A stretch of 64,000 nucleotides of DNA, taken from assembly GCF_025822245.1 (NCBI RefSeq), contig NZ_JACKTL010000052.1:62001-126000 (forward strand), given 5' to 3'. The notes below the pieces were generated by a model. The model did no database searches, was not told the origin of the DNA, and saw only the letters and a list, made by a program, of their open reading frames with translations. Below, piece after piece: positions 19,289 to 27,354 of this stretch (its first letter is position 1; each line of letters begins with the position of its first letter). The translations under genes and the position numbers were made by a program. The DNA comes from Mycolicibacterium hodleri (GTDB taxonomy: Bacteria > Actinomycetota > Actinomycetes > Mycobacteriales > Mycobacteriaceae).

Positions 19289-20506
19289 ATGTCCAAGATC
19301 AAGGTCGACGGCACGGTCGTCGAACTCGACGGCGACGAGATGACCCGCATCATCTGGAAGCTGATCAAGCAGACGCTGATCCTGCCGTATCTCGACGTCG
19401 ACCTCGAGTACTACGACTTGGGCATCGAGCACCGCGACGAGACCGACGACCAGGTGACCGTCGACGCGGCCAATGCCATCCTGCGTCACCACGTCGGCGT
19501 CAAGTGCGCCACCATCACGCCGGACGAGGCCAGGGTCTCCGAGTTCGGGCTCAAGCAGATGTGGCTGTCGCCCAACGGCACCATCCGAAACATCCTCGGC
19601 GGCACGATCTTCCGTGCTCCGATCGTCATCCACAACGTGCCCCGGCTGGTGCCCGGCTGGACCAAGCCGATCATCATGGGCCGGCATGCGTTCGGTGATC
19701 AGTACCGGGCCTTCAACGCGAAGGTCGACGGGCCCGGTACGTTCACCGTGACGTTCACCCCGGCCGACGGCAGTGAGCCGATGGTGCACGACGTGGTGCA
19801 AATCCCCGACGAGGGCGGCGTCATCATGGGGATGTACAACTTCAAGAAGTCGATCCAGGACTTCGCCCGATCGTCGTTCAGATACGGTCTGCAGCAGAAC
19901 TATCCGGTCTACCTGTCGACCAAGAACACGATCCTCAAGGGCTACGACGGGATGTTCAAGGACGAGTTCCAGCGCATCTTCGACGAGGAGTTCAAGGCCG
20001 AGTTCGACGCCAAGGGCCTGACCTACGAGCACCGCCTCATCGACGACATGGTGGCCTCCTGTCTCAAGTGGGAGGGCGGCTACGTCTGGGCGTGCAAGAA
20101 CTACGACGGCGACGTTCAATCCGACACCGTCGCACAGGGTTACGGCTCACTCGGGTTGATGACGTCGGTCTTGATGACACCCGACGGGCAGACCGTCGAG
20201 GCGGAGGCCGCGCACGGCACCGTCACCCGGCACTACCGGCAGCACCAGGCGGGCAAGCCGACCTCGACCAACCCGATCGCCTCGATCTTCGCATGGACCA
20301 GGGGCCTGGCCCATCGGGGCAAGCTGGACGGCACCCCGGCGGTCGTCGAGTTCGCCGAGACCCTCGAGGAGGTGGTCATCGGCACCGTCGAGGGCGGCTA
20401 CATGACCAAGGATCTGGCGCTGTTGATCGGACCGGAGCAGAGCTGGCAGACCAGCGAGGAGTACCTGGCCACCATCGCCGATCACCTCAAGAGGGCCCTG
20501 GCCTGA
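19289..20506 (+). CDS. icd1: Icd1, dimeric NADP-dependent isocitrate dehydrogenase
   Basis: A 405-residue isocitrate dehydrogenase of the eukaryote-like homodimeric class. Signatures: PVVELDGDEMTR-type start (here VVELDGDEMTRIIWKLI), WLSPNGTIRNILGGTIFR, and the metal-binding and NADP region KNYDGDVQSDTVAQGYGSLG followed by AHGTVTRHYR. ATG 19289 is chosen over the GTG at 19280 by match to homologues. It lies 32 bases after icd2, so the two isozymes are probably co-transcribed. It corresponds to Rv3339c. Confidence 0.94.
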   Translation: MSKIKVDGTVVELDGDEMTRIIWKLIKQTLILPYLDVDLEYYDLGIEHRDETDDQVTVDAANAILRHHVGVKCATITPDEARVSEFGLKQMWLSPNGTIRNILGGTIFRAPIVIHNVPRLVPGWTKPIIMGRHAFGDQYRAFNAKVDGPGTFTVTFTPADGSEPMVHDVVQIPDEGGVIMGMYNFKKSIQDFARSSFRYGLQQNYPVYLSTKNTILKGYDGMFKDEFQRIFDEEFKAEFDAKGLTYEHRLIDDMVASCLKWEGGYVWACKNYDGDVQSDTVAQGYGSLGLMTSVLMTPDGQTVEAEAAHGTVTRHYRQHQAGKPTSTNPIASIFAWTRGLAHRGKLDGTPAVVEFAETLEEVVIGTVEGGYMTKDLALLIGPEQSWQTSEEYLATIADHLKRALA

Positions 20507-20515
20507 CCCGATGCC

Positions 20516-21361
20516 CTAACCCGCCGGCGGAATCTCCCGTTCGCGTTCGGCGAGCGACCCGACGAAGTCGGCGATCAATTCGGTGACCCGACCCGGCGCC
20601 TCCAGCATCGGGATGTGACCGAGGCCCTCGAGACGGACCACCTGGGTGTCGGGCGGCAGGTTGTCGATGAGATATCGGTTGCCGCGCGGGGTGGGGAAGA
20701 CCCGGTCCTTCTCGCACAGCACCAGTTGCGTGGGGACCGCGACGTTGGCCAACTCCAGCAGTCCGGGCAGGCGCAACGTCTTCACCAAGAGCTGGAAGTA
20801 GGCCGAGCAGTGCGTGGCGTCGTCGACGAGGTCGACCAGATCCGGATGGCTTGGCCCGTCCGCCGGACCGCTCACGGCCAGCGTCGCGATGCGTCGCGCA
20901 AACGGCAGGCCCAGGATTCGGGGGCCCAGCAGGCGCGCCGCCAGCAGCACGGGCCCGCCGGCGAGGAACTTCAGCACCGTCTCGTACTTGGTGGGCGAGT
21001 GTTGCGACCAGCCGCCGGCCGGCGCGATCGCCGTCACCGACCGGGCGCGGCCGCGGCGCTCCAGCTCGAAGGCCACCCAGCCGCCCAGCGAGTTGCCGAC
21101 GACGTGGGCGGTGTCCCAGCCCAGCTCGTCCATCCGTCGTTCCACGTCGTCGACCAGATCGGACGTGCCCATGAACCACGAGCTCGCCTTGGGGCCGCCG
21201 TGGTGGCCGACCATCGTCGGTGCGAACACCTCGTACTCGCCGGTGTCGGCCAGCTGCTCGGCGACCGTGCGCCACACCGCCTGCGAGCACAGGAATGGAT
21301 GCAGCATCAGGATCGGCTCTCCGCCGGGGTCGCCGAGGTGGATCGGGTCACGCGTCGTCAT
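20516..21361 (-). CDS. Alpha/beta hydrolase
   Basis: A 281-residue alpha/beta hydrolase with the oxyanion segment LMLHPFLCSQAVW, nucleophile elbow VVGNSLGG (about 95-102), acid EKDR and the C-terminal GLGHIPMLE His. ATG at 21361 is preferred; an in-frame extension of 12 residues lacks a clear ribosome site. Convergent with icd1, with a 9-base gap. The equivalent position in M. tuberculosis holds Rv3337/Rv3338. Substrate unknown. Confidence 0.8.
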   Translation of the reverse strand: MTTRDPIHLGDPGGEPILMLHPFLCSQAVWRTVAEQLADTGEYEVFAPTMVGHHGGPKASSWFMGTSDLVDDVERRMDELGWDTAHVVGNSLGGWVAFELERRGRARSVTAIAPAGGWSQHSPTKYETVLKFLAGGPVLLAARLLGPRILGLPFARRIATLAVSGPADGPSHPDLVDLVDDATHCSAYFQLLVKTLRLPGLLELANVAVPTQLVLCEKDRVFPTPRGNRYLIDNLPPDTQVVRLEGLGHIPMLEAPGRVTELIADFVGSLAEREREIPPAG

Positions 21362-21434
21362 GTCGCCGACCCTAAGGTGATACCGGCGGTACCGCAAGAA
21401 TGGTGACGGGCTCGTCGGCTAGGGTCTGTCCCTC

Positions 21435-21953
21435 GTGATCGTCAGCACCGTCAACGTCAACGGCATCCGCGCCGCCGTCAAGGAACGCTCCGCCGAGAAC
21501 CTCGGCCTCCTGCCCTGGCTCGACCAGACGTCGGCCGACGTGGTCTGTCTGCAGGAGACCCGCGCCGACGACGATCAGCTCGCCGAGGCCCTGGCCCCTG
21601 CCCTCGGCGGCGGCTGGCACCTGGCGTCCGCCGATCCACACCTCAAGGGCCGCAACGGTGTTGCCGTGTTGAGCCGGCACCCGATCACGCGCACCCTGAT
21701 CGGTCCGGGTGCCAACGAGTTCGCCGCTCACGGCCGCTACGTCGAGGTCGAGACCGCCGGCCTCACCGTCGCGAGTGTCTACGTGCCCACCGGGGAGGCC
21801 GAGACGGAGCGTCAGCGCGAGAAGGAGCGCTTCCTGGCTGCGATCGCCGCGAGGATGGCGGTCCTGCTGCGCGCGGGACGCGACGCCGTGCTGTGCGGCG
21901 ACTGGAACATCGGTCACACCGAGAACGACATCAAGGATGTTCGCGGGCACTAA
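21435..21953 (+). pseudogene. xthA: xthA 5' fragment (exodeoxyribonuclease III), interrupted by element insertion
   Basis: Encodes the first 167 residues of an exonuclease III/AP endonuclease (STVNVNGIRAAVKERS, DVVCLQETRADD with the metal Glu, GDWNIGHTENDIK), then five foreign residues and a TAA supplied by the inserted element. The missing C-terminal half is at 32810-33108. Joining bases 21435-21936 to 32810-33108 restores an uninterrupted 266-residue enzyme across ENDIK/AWKANQKKAGF. The fragment lacks the C-terminal catalytic Asp and His, so it should be inactive in base-excision repair. Confidence 0.93.
21926..21936. other. attL core of the integrated element
   Basis: CGACATCAAGG lies at the left junction where xthA coding sequence ends. 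An identical 11-mer lies at 32799-32809, where xthA resumes. Removing one copy plus the intervening DNA restores the xthA frame exactly. The short core fits serine-integrase recombination, where identity between attP and attB is only a few bases. Confidence 0.88.
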
Positions 21954-22016
21954 TGTTGGCCTAGGGCGCTGACCTGCGACAACGCCGCTGTTAATTGCAT
22001 CACAACGAGTGTTTGG

Positions 22017-22511
22017 CTACGTCCAGTCAATGGAGTCGGCAATGGCCTTGCGGCGGATCTCTTCGGCGCGGGCGGCGTTGACATACGCATCCGCCTCGTC
22101 CAGTGCTTGCCGCTCGGCTTCGTGACCATTGGTCTCGACTGCTGCCACGAACGCCTTGATGTCATCGCGGGCGGCGGCGACCTCTTCCAGTGTCGTGTCG
22201 GAAATCATCAATGTGCGCGGCAAGGTCTGCGGGTTGGCCCCGCTAATACCCAACGGGCGGGCACCGGTCTGATACGCGGTGGTGTTGATCCACTGGCGCT
22301 CAAAGTCGGTCAGTTGCCGATTGAGGGTCAGGCGCACGGTGTACTTCTCCGAGTCGTAGCGCCGACCCTCCGGGGTGTGGGCTTCGGTTCCCACGATCTT
22401 GAGCGGTTCGTGATTAGGCATGGCAATCAACTTACTCGGCGCAACGACAGCAGTCTGACGTGCACGAAGGGACCATTTCGCGTTGCGTTCGGCACGGGAA
22501 TCCGCGGACAT
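22017..22511 (-). CDS. Hypothetical protein of the integrated element
   Basis: Up to 164 residues; an internal ATG at 22421 (MPNHEPLKIVG) would give 135 residues and is an equally likely start, since neither has a strong ribosome site. The C-terminal third is helical and charged (TTLEEVAAARDDIKAFV, ERQALDEADAYVNAAR), suggesting a coiled coil. No family recognised. It is the left-most gene of the element and diverges from the TIR-like cargo gene. Confidence 0.55.
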   Translation of the reverse strand: MSADSRAERNAKWSLRARQTAVVAPSKLIAMPNHEPLKIVGTEAHTPEGRRYDSEKYTVRLTLNRQLTDFERQWINTTAYQTGARPLGISGANPQTLPRTLMISDTTLEEVAAARDDIKAFVAAVETNGHEAERQALDEADAYVNAARAEEIRRKAIADSIDWT

Positions 22512-22542
22512 GGTTAAGTCTGGAAAGTAGAGGAGGTCTCAG

Positions 22543-23328
22543 GTGGTTGAGATGAACGTTGCGCAACTGTCGGGTGAGCCGGATCGGGGCAAGACGTGCT
22601 TCGTGGCGTCCCCAATTGGACCGGACAACTCGGAGATCAGGAAGAGGAGTGACCTCATTCTGGAACACGTCATCGCGGAGACGGTTCAGCCGATGGGTTA
22701 CACAGTCAACAGGGCTGATCAACTCGCCGTCGCCGGGTCAATCACGACTCAGATCATGAGCCACGTTGTATCGGCGGATATCGCGATCTTCGACCTGACC
22801 GGCAACAACGCCAACGTTTTCTACGAACTCGCCATCCGGCACGCCGCCAATAAGCCTTACATCCAGATCAGCGATGGTTCGCCCCTTCCGTTCGACGTCA
22901 CGGTCTACCGGACTATCCCACTCGATTACCAGGACCTCGAAAGCGTTGCCCAAGCGAAGCGCACTCTCCAGGAGATGGTCTTAGCTTACGAGCAAGGCGC
23001 TCTCGTTGAGACTCCGTTAACGAACGTCCCCGATGTGCCGACACTGCTCGGGAGTGGAGACTTAATTGGCTCCCAACTTTCGACGGTCATCAACCTTGTA
23101 ATGAGCCTGCACGGCGACATGCGGGGCGTCAGTTACCAACACACCATCGACATTGAGGATGTGCCGGTTCTTCAACGGTTCATCCAGGCGTACGCGAATA
23201 GCGGTGAGGTACCAGTTGAGAATCGCACTGTCCTTGAGAACGCTCTGCGATCACCGCACCTCAAGGAATGGGCGCAGGGCTTGCCTATCGAGAACGTCTC
23301 GCCTGCCGTGGACTCAGGCCAGGGGTAG
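22543..23328 (+). CDS. TIR/nucleoside 2-deoxyribosyltransferase-like protein, candidate defence cargo
   Basis: A 261-residue protein with an N-terminal Rossmann-like domain (about residues 15-110). It starts CFVASPIGPDNSEIRKRSD and carries ADIAIFDLTGNNANVFYEL followed by AIRHA, a pattern typical of nucleoside-deoxyribosyltransferase/TIR-like N-glycosidase folds; the Glu of FYEL is the likely catalytic residue. The C-terminal 140 residues are not recognised. AGGAGG lies just before the GTG at 22543, with an ATG three codons later as alternative. It is transcribed against the packaging genes and is AT-richer than its surroundings, as expected of cargo. An antiphage role is inference from fold and position. 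Confidence 0.7.
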   Translation: MVEMNVAQLSGEPDRGKTCFVASPIGPDNSEIRKRSDLILEHVIAETVQPMGYTVNRADQLAVAGSITTQIMSHVVSADIAIFDLTGNNANVFYELAIRHAANKPYIQISDGSPLPFDVTVYRTIPLDYQDLESVAQAKRTLQEMVLAYEQGALVETPLTNVPDVPTLLGSGDLIGSQLSTVINLVMSLHGDMRGVSYQHTIDIEDVPVLQRFIQAYANSGEVPVENRTVLENALRSPHLKEWAQGLPIENVSPAVDSGQG

Positions 23329-23457
23329 TGGCTTAACCTTCTCCCACAGTGCGCGTTCTGAGTCGGTGAGCGCCACGGGCGTCATTGCGGGTACGCGGTG
23401 GCCGTGGGGCATCCGGATCAGGCAGGTGGGGCAGTGAGTGGTCTCCGATGAATTCAT
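23314..23457 (-). CDS. Small CxxC protein (possible)
   Basis: A 47-residue open frame starting MNSSETTHCPTCLIRMPHGH, with a CxxC plus downstream His residues that could bind zinc. GGAG lies about 13 bases upstream, a loose fit. A longer in-frame extension to 23796 crosses a strong terminator hairpin and looks non-coding. The gene overlaps the 3' end of the TIR-like gene by 15 bases. Expression is uncertain. Confidence 0.35.
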   Translation of the reverse strand: MNSSETTHCPTCLIRMPHGHRVPAMTPVALTDSERALWEKVKPLPLA

Positions 23458-23506
23458 GGCCAGGACACTAACTCCGCGCGCACGAATCATCAAGCAGTGC
23501 AATATG

Positions 23507-23554
23507 TTTGGGTGCCACAAAGCCCTCCTTCCCCCGATGATGTGGGCACCCAAA
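23507..23554. repeat. Inverted repeat near the packaging-operon terminator
   Basis: TTTGGGTGCCACA and TGTGGGCACCCAAA form a 13-bp inverted repeat with a one-base bulge and a 21-base loop. It lies seven bases from the perfect terminator hairpin at 23561-23590, so it may extend the transcription stop or bind a protein. Confidence 0.5.
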
Positions 23555-23560
23555 ATGCAC

Positions 23561-23590
23561 AAACCCCCGCTGGCGGACCAGCGGGGGTTT
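23561..23590 (-). terminator. Strong hairpin terminator at the end of the packaging operon
   Basis: A perfect 13-bp stem (AAACCCCCGCTGG and its complement) with a 4-base loop; on the minus strand it is followed by a T-rich stretch. It should end the leftward capsid-packaging transcript and, being symmetrical, may also shield it from the plus-strand cargo gene. Confidence 0.8.
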
Positions 23591-23616
23591 GGCGGTGCTG
23601 CCAGGTGGAGGACGGC

Positions 23617-23753
23617 GCACACACCCGAGACCGACTCTCGGGAAGTATGTGCCCCTGCATCGGTCCCATCCGACCAGGGGCGTGCGGCGGGGGATTGAGT
23701 CCCGCCTGGCCACCGATTGGCAGGCTGCCTTACAGCCTTGCGCCGTGAGGCGC
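23617..23753 (-). other. Gene-free structured region with five consecutive stem-loops
   Basis: The 366 bases between 23457 and 23824 hold no convincing gene. Besides the terminator, five hairpins follow each other: 23617-23652 (7-bp core CCCGAGA/TCTCGGG inside a GCACACA/TATGTGC outer stem), 23651-23681 (GCCCCTG/CAGGGGC), 23686-23706 (GGCGGG/CCCGCC), 23719-23729 (GGCA/TGCC) and 23740-23753 (GCGCC-GTGA-GGCGC). It is the 3' untranslated part of the leftward operon. A structured RNA or a protein-binding region are both possible. Confidence 0.4.
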
Positions 23754-23823
23754 GTTCGGTGGCGTGTTGGGTGCCGCCCGTGTTCATCCCCGTCATAGGA
23801 CTATTGGACGGACGGCAAGTCTT

Positions 23824-24171
23824 CTAGTTCGCGCTGGCGGTTATCCAGCAGTAGCGGGCCGGTGATCCCGTCAACGAGTGCGGCCTGCCCCAGATGGTGG
23901 GGCCGGTGATCGCGAACCGTTGGCCGTCCAGCTCGACCACGTCACCCGCCTGCGGGGATATTTCCGACGACGCGGGCCAACCGATCAGACCAGCGGTCGA
24001 CACAACATCACCGCGAACGGCCAGGGTGTCCGACGTGCGGGCACCGATGATCATTCCGTCGATGGTGCCGAGCTTCGCGCCGTCACCGCTGAGGCGAACG
24101 GCGTTGCCGTGCTGGTCGACCGGGTCTCCATGTGCGTCCCGCTTTGATGCGCGGTAGACGGTGCCGATCAC
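23824..24171 (-). CDS. Putative head-completion/head-tail stopper protein
   Basis: A 115-residue protein starting MIGTVYRASKRDAHG. Short beta-rich sequence (DVVELDGQRFAITGPTIWGRP) resembling phage head-closure or stopper proteins. It is the last gene of the leftward packaging operon and overlaps the preceding adaptor gene by 4 bases. Its presence without any tail genes is what would be needed for satellite capsids to accept helper tails. Assignment rests on size, composition and order. Confidence 0.6.
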   Translation of the reverse strand: MIGTVYRASKRDAHGDPVDQHGNAVRLSGDGAKLGTIDGMIIGARTSDTLAVRGDVVSTAGLIGWPASSEISPQAGDVVELDGQRFAITGPTIWGRPHSLTGSPARYCWITASAN

Positions 24172-24485
24172 AGTGCCCGTACCCGGTACCGGTTCAATGT
24201 CGACTGCTCACCGACTGAGAACCCTTGGAACGCAGACCGGTAACTCACCGAGGACGGTCCTTCGGTCTCGTCGTACAGCAGACCTGAACTGTTGCTGATC
24301 AATCGTGCTGACGCGGTGAGGATGGCCGCTGCGATGTCCTCGGCAGGTCCGTCGGCGGTGAATCCCTGTCCACGGGTGTAGGACTTCGCGAGTGCCGTCA
24401 CCACTTGGAGTACCGCCGTGGCCTGCGTTGAGTTCACGGACCTGCCGAGGAACGCGGCGAGAGCGGCACTGTCCGGTGCCGCCAT
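24168..24485 (-). CDS. Putative head-tail adaptor (connector) protein
   Basis: A 105-residue, mostly helical protein starting MAAPDSAALAAFLGRSV. It ends with SAFQGFSVGEQSTLNRYRVRAL, reminiscent of gp6/gp15-like connector proteins encoded directly after major capsid genes. It begins two bases after the capsid stop and overlaps the next gene. The class is inferred from order and length. Confidence 0.6.
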   Translation of the reverse strand: MAAPDSAALAAFLGRSVNSTQATAVLQVVTALAKSYTRGQGFTADGPAEDIAAAILTASARLISNSSGLLYDETEGPSSVSYRSAFQGFSVGEQSTLNRYRVRAL

Positions 24486-24487
24486 TG

Positions 24488-25336
24488 CTAGCTGGCCTTG
24501 TAGAGCTGGACTGCCGCCGCGTGTGTGGTCAGCACGTCGTAGCGGGAGACGGCGCGGATGCCGATGCTGTCCTTGGTGCCAAGTGCCTCAGTGAGGACCA
24601 CGACCGAGGAGTCGATGTCACGACCAACCCAGATGTGCGACGTGTCGAGGATGGCCACACTGTTGGCGGGTACCGCGGTGGTGGTCACCACGGCCACGCC
24701 GAAGAGGTTCTGCTGACCAACGGCGAACGCAGCGGCGGGGTCGATCACGTAGCGGTTGTCAGTGCTGGACACCTTGATCTTACGAAGCGCCGCATACGTA
24801 GTCGGACGCATCACGAGAACCGTTGGGGTCACATAGCTTTCGGCCATCTCGGCCAGGGCGTCGATGAGCACGTCGGGATCGGTCAGCAGGTCAGCGGAGC
24901 TGGTGGCGGTCACGCCGTGCAGGACGCCGGTGATGGAGTCGGCGGTGCCAGCGCCGTTCCAGAGGGCGGCGTCGAGGACCACGGCGGCGTCCTCAACGAT
25001 GCGCTGCTGAAGTACCGACTCCAGGTTGAGCTGAGCCATGCGGATCAGCTCGTTGGACACGGCGGTCAGCGACTTGATGCCGACTCGCTCAGTGGGCAGT
25101 AGCACCTTCTCGGTGAGGCCGACGTTCTGCTGAGCGATCTCGTCGCCGGGGGCGGTGAACGCGGCTGCCGGTGCGGTGGTCGCCGACAGCGGAATGCGCA
25201 GCGGTGCGGCGGTGTCCACGATGTTGATACCGGGCAGGGACAGGAAGGTGGACTTCTCCTGCAGGGGGCCGACGACGGCCTGGGACAGTGCAGCGTTGAT
25301 TGCCGACGTGTTGCCGGTGGGAATGGCGATTGCCAT
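24488..25336 (-). CDS. Major capsid protein, HK97 fold
   Basis: A 282-residue phage capsid protein. HK97-type features: N-arm region, AAFTAPGDEIAQQNVGLTEKVLLPTERVGIKSLTAVSNEL (E-loop to spine helix), VLDAALWNGAG, and the P-domain LVMRPTTYAALRKIK. ATG 25336 is chosen over an upstream in-frame ATG because GGAAAGAG lies about 9 bases before it. It shows no N-terminal delta domain and there is no protease gene nearby; a separate scaffold-like gene precedes it. Confidence 0.85.
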   Translation of the reverse strand: MAIAIPTGNTSAINAALSQAVVGPLQEKSTFLSLPGINIVDTAAPLRIPLSATTAPAAAFTAPGDEIAQQNVGLTEKVLLPTERVGIKSLTAVSNELIRMAQLNLESVLQQRIVEDAAVVLDAALWNGAGTADSITGVLHGVTATSSADLLTDPDVLIDALAEMAESYVTPTVLVMRPTTYAALRKIKVSSTDNRYVIDPAAAFAVGQQNLFGVAVVTTTAVPANSVAILDTSHIWVGRDIDSSVVVLTEALGTKDSIGIRAVSRYDVLTTHAAAVQLYKAS

Positions 25337-25380
25337 GAGGGAATCTCTTTCCGAGATAGAACTTTTCATCGCATGCGGCT

Positions 25381-25471
25381 AGGGCATCACGCCCTGCATT
25401 GCGGCGGACATCACGTCCGGCGGGAATGGGCATCGCACCCGAAATGAGAATGGCGCGGGAATCACTCCCGC
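25381..25471 (-). repeat. Four tandem short hairpins with a conserved five-base loop upstream of the capsid gene
   Basis: On the plus strand: AGGGC-ATCAC-GCCCT (25381-25395), CGGAC-ATCAC-GTCCG (25405-25419), GGGC-ATCGC-ACCC (25428-25440) and GCGGGA-ATCAC-TCCCGC (25455-25471). Stems differ but mostly keep pairing, while the loop is kept (GTGAT in the capsid mRNA). They fill the gap between the scaffold and capsid genes. A 33-codon frame on the minus strand (25480-25379) also spans them and is an alternative explanation. Confidence 0.55.
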
Positions 25472-25492
25472 TTCCACCATTATCTCATGGAA

Positions 25493-25882
25493 CTACACGA
25501 ACGACTTGAGGGTTGAGATGAGATTCCCCGGCTGCGCACCTTGGTCCTTCGCCCCCTGCCCGACGTTGCCGTGCGGGGTGCGGGCGGCGTAATGCGGCTT
25601 GCGCGTGAGGAGTTCGTCGATTGCGGCGCTCAGCGCCTCGGGGTCGTCCAGATGAGTGGGGTCGAATCCAAGTTCGGCGGGATCGGCCAGGCGTCCCGTC
25701 TGGCGCACCAACTCGGTGTGCAAGCGGGTGGCCAGAGTGGTGGCCTTGTGCCGGTGGTCGATTGCCTCTTTCTTGAGACCGTTGACATAGTCGGCGTCAT
25801 AGGTCTTCGGTTCGTCGGCGGGATCATCGGCGATGACCTGGGCGGGATTCTCGACAACCTCTTGGGCGTTCTCTTCTGGCAT
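25493..25882 (-). CDS. Putative capsid scaffolding protein
   Basis: A 129-residue acidic protein starting MPEENAQEVVENPAQVIADD. It has a central helical, coiled-coil-prone segment (YVNGLKKEAIDHRHKATTLA) and lies directly upstream of the capsid gene, the standard place for a scaffold in SPP1-portal phages. No enzymatic motif is seen, so it is not a protease. A small hairpin (25897-25912) separates it from the portal gene. Confidence 0.65.
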   Translation of the reverse strand: MPEENAQEVVENPAQVIADDPADEPKTYDADYVNGLKKEAIDHRHKATTLATRLHTELVRQTGRLADPAELGFDPTHLDDPEALSAAIDELLTRKPHYAARTPHGNVGQGAKDQGAQPGNLISTLKSFV

Positions 25883-25961
25883 GCCTGTCCTTATGTGGTG
25901 CGATTGCGCACCCCTGGGAGCGACGCTGAGCGACTTTGGGGTGCGGGTGGAGTGAGTGGGG

Positions 25962-27354
25962 CTAACGGTCCTGCAGACCGGCTACGTAGCGGCCCATGGT
26001 GATGTCGCGGGCATTCTGTGCGTCGGAGTTGATTTCGGCCATCTCACGTTCGATCTGGTCCTGCGACAGGCCCATTCGCGCCAACAGCAGGCGACGACTC
26101 ATGACGCCACTGCCCATCAGCTTCGCGGCGGCGTCGGCGGCGGCAGATTCGCTGCGCACATCGAACGGCCCCCAGATGGCTCGCACCTTGACGGTCCGTA
26201 CGTCCACGCCGTGTCGGATGGCGTAGACCAGGCGAGCCACCTGCTCATGGGAACGCCCGAACAACTTGGCCTTGCTCTCAGCCCGCGCGGTCAGACCAGC
26301 TTCCGCAGCTTGCATCGCTTCACTGGTCGACGGATTGGCCGTGGTGACACCCGGCCATGTGCGGCGGCACGGCCGAGACGGTCATGATGGCCTGCACCCA
26401 GATGTCTACAGAGGTGCGGAATCCCGCCAGGTTCGCGCCGTCGAGCTGGCCGAACCGGGCCTGGTCATTCGCCGAGAGCATCGCCCGACTGCCCTCCGGA
26501 ATAGGATTGACCGACCGGGTACTTGGGTTGCCGTCGTCATCAAGTACGGGGTTGCCGTCAGCGTCGAGAATGACCTCCTCAACCGCTTCGATGCCCGTGG
26601 CCCAACGGCGCGGGCGGGCCGTGAACTCCTGCGCGACCGCGAGATCGGCAATGGTCTTGGCGAGTCCGTCGATGAGGCACTTGAGCGGTTCGATCTCCGA
26701 CTCGCCTGAGTACTCTAGGTACGGGGTGCCTCGCCAGGTCGAGGGCAGGAGGTCAGCGTTGGTGAAGCTGACGATGGGAACGACGCCGAGCGTGTTCGGA
26801 ACTGTGTCGAGTAGCTGGAACTCCCCGCCACCGTTCGGGGTGTTGCTTCGCCAATGTTCCACGGTCTCGGCAGTGAAGAGCCAGACATCGGTATGTCCGT
26901 CGGTCGCTGGCGTGGTGTTCACCGTGACCTGCTTAATACCGGCGACGATCTTGCGGGTCACGTCGTCGCGCTTGACGGTCACGGTCTCACCGGACTCGAT
27001 GGTAATCGTGGGATTGCCCTGCTCGTCGGCCCACACCAGGGCGAACGCCTCGCCCTGCAGGAGAGCTTCACGGTGCAGGGTGTCTGCAAGCTGGTCGTAG
27101 TCCAGGGCCAGCAGATCGTCCCAAACCGGCACGCCGTCAAAGCCATTCAGCCGCACCCGCTCTGTCAGTGCGGTAATCGACACGCGAGCGAAGTTGACCG
27201 ACAGTGTCCCGAAGCGGCTGCCCAGTGCGGCACGGGCTTCGGGGGCCAGGAACGCCAGAGGTTGCTTGCCATCCCAGTAGGAACGGTTTTCGGATCGACG
27301 GTGCAGACCGGCTGACAGGCGCTGCTGCATCTCGATCAGTAGGGGTGAACTCAC
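25962..27354 (-). pseudogene. Portal protein (SPP1 gp6-like), split by a single-base frameshift
   Basis: Together the two frames encode a ~463-residue portal. The first runs from GTG 27354 to a stop near 26320 and contains ITALTERVRLNGF and LTVSAVPP-type text (TVSAVPPHMAG). The second runs from about 26350 to 25962 and resumes with GVTTANPSTSEAMQAAEAG and ARAESKAKLFG. The change falls in GCCGGGTGTC near 26350-26355, where one extra base breaks the conserved PPH-x-x-GVTTANPS motif. GTG 27354 overlaps the terminase stop (GTGA). Portal function, the channel for packaging DNA, is probably lost unless this is a sequencing error or ribosomal frameshift. Confidence 0.85.

Noticed and set aside
23458..23796. 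N-terminal extension of the small CxxC frame
   Set aside because: It passes through the perfect terminator hairpin and several stem-loops, and the encoded sequence is unlike a protein domain.
26320..27354. Taking the first portal frame as a complete shorter protein
   Set aside because: The conserved portal sequence continues in another frame immediately after the shift, so this is a broken gene, not a natural C-terminus.
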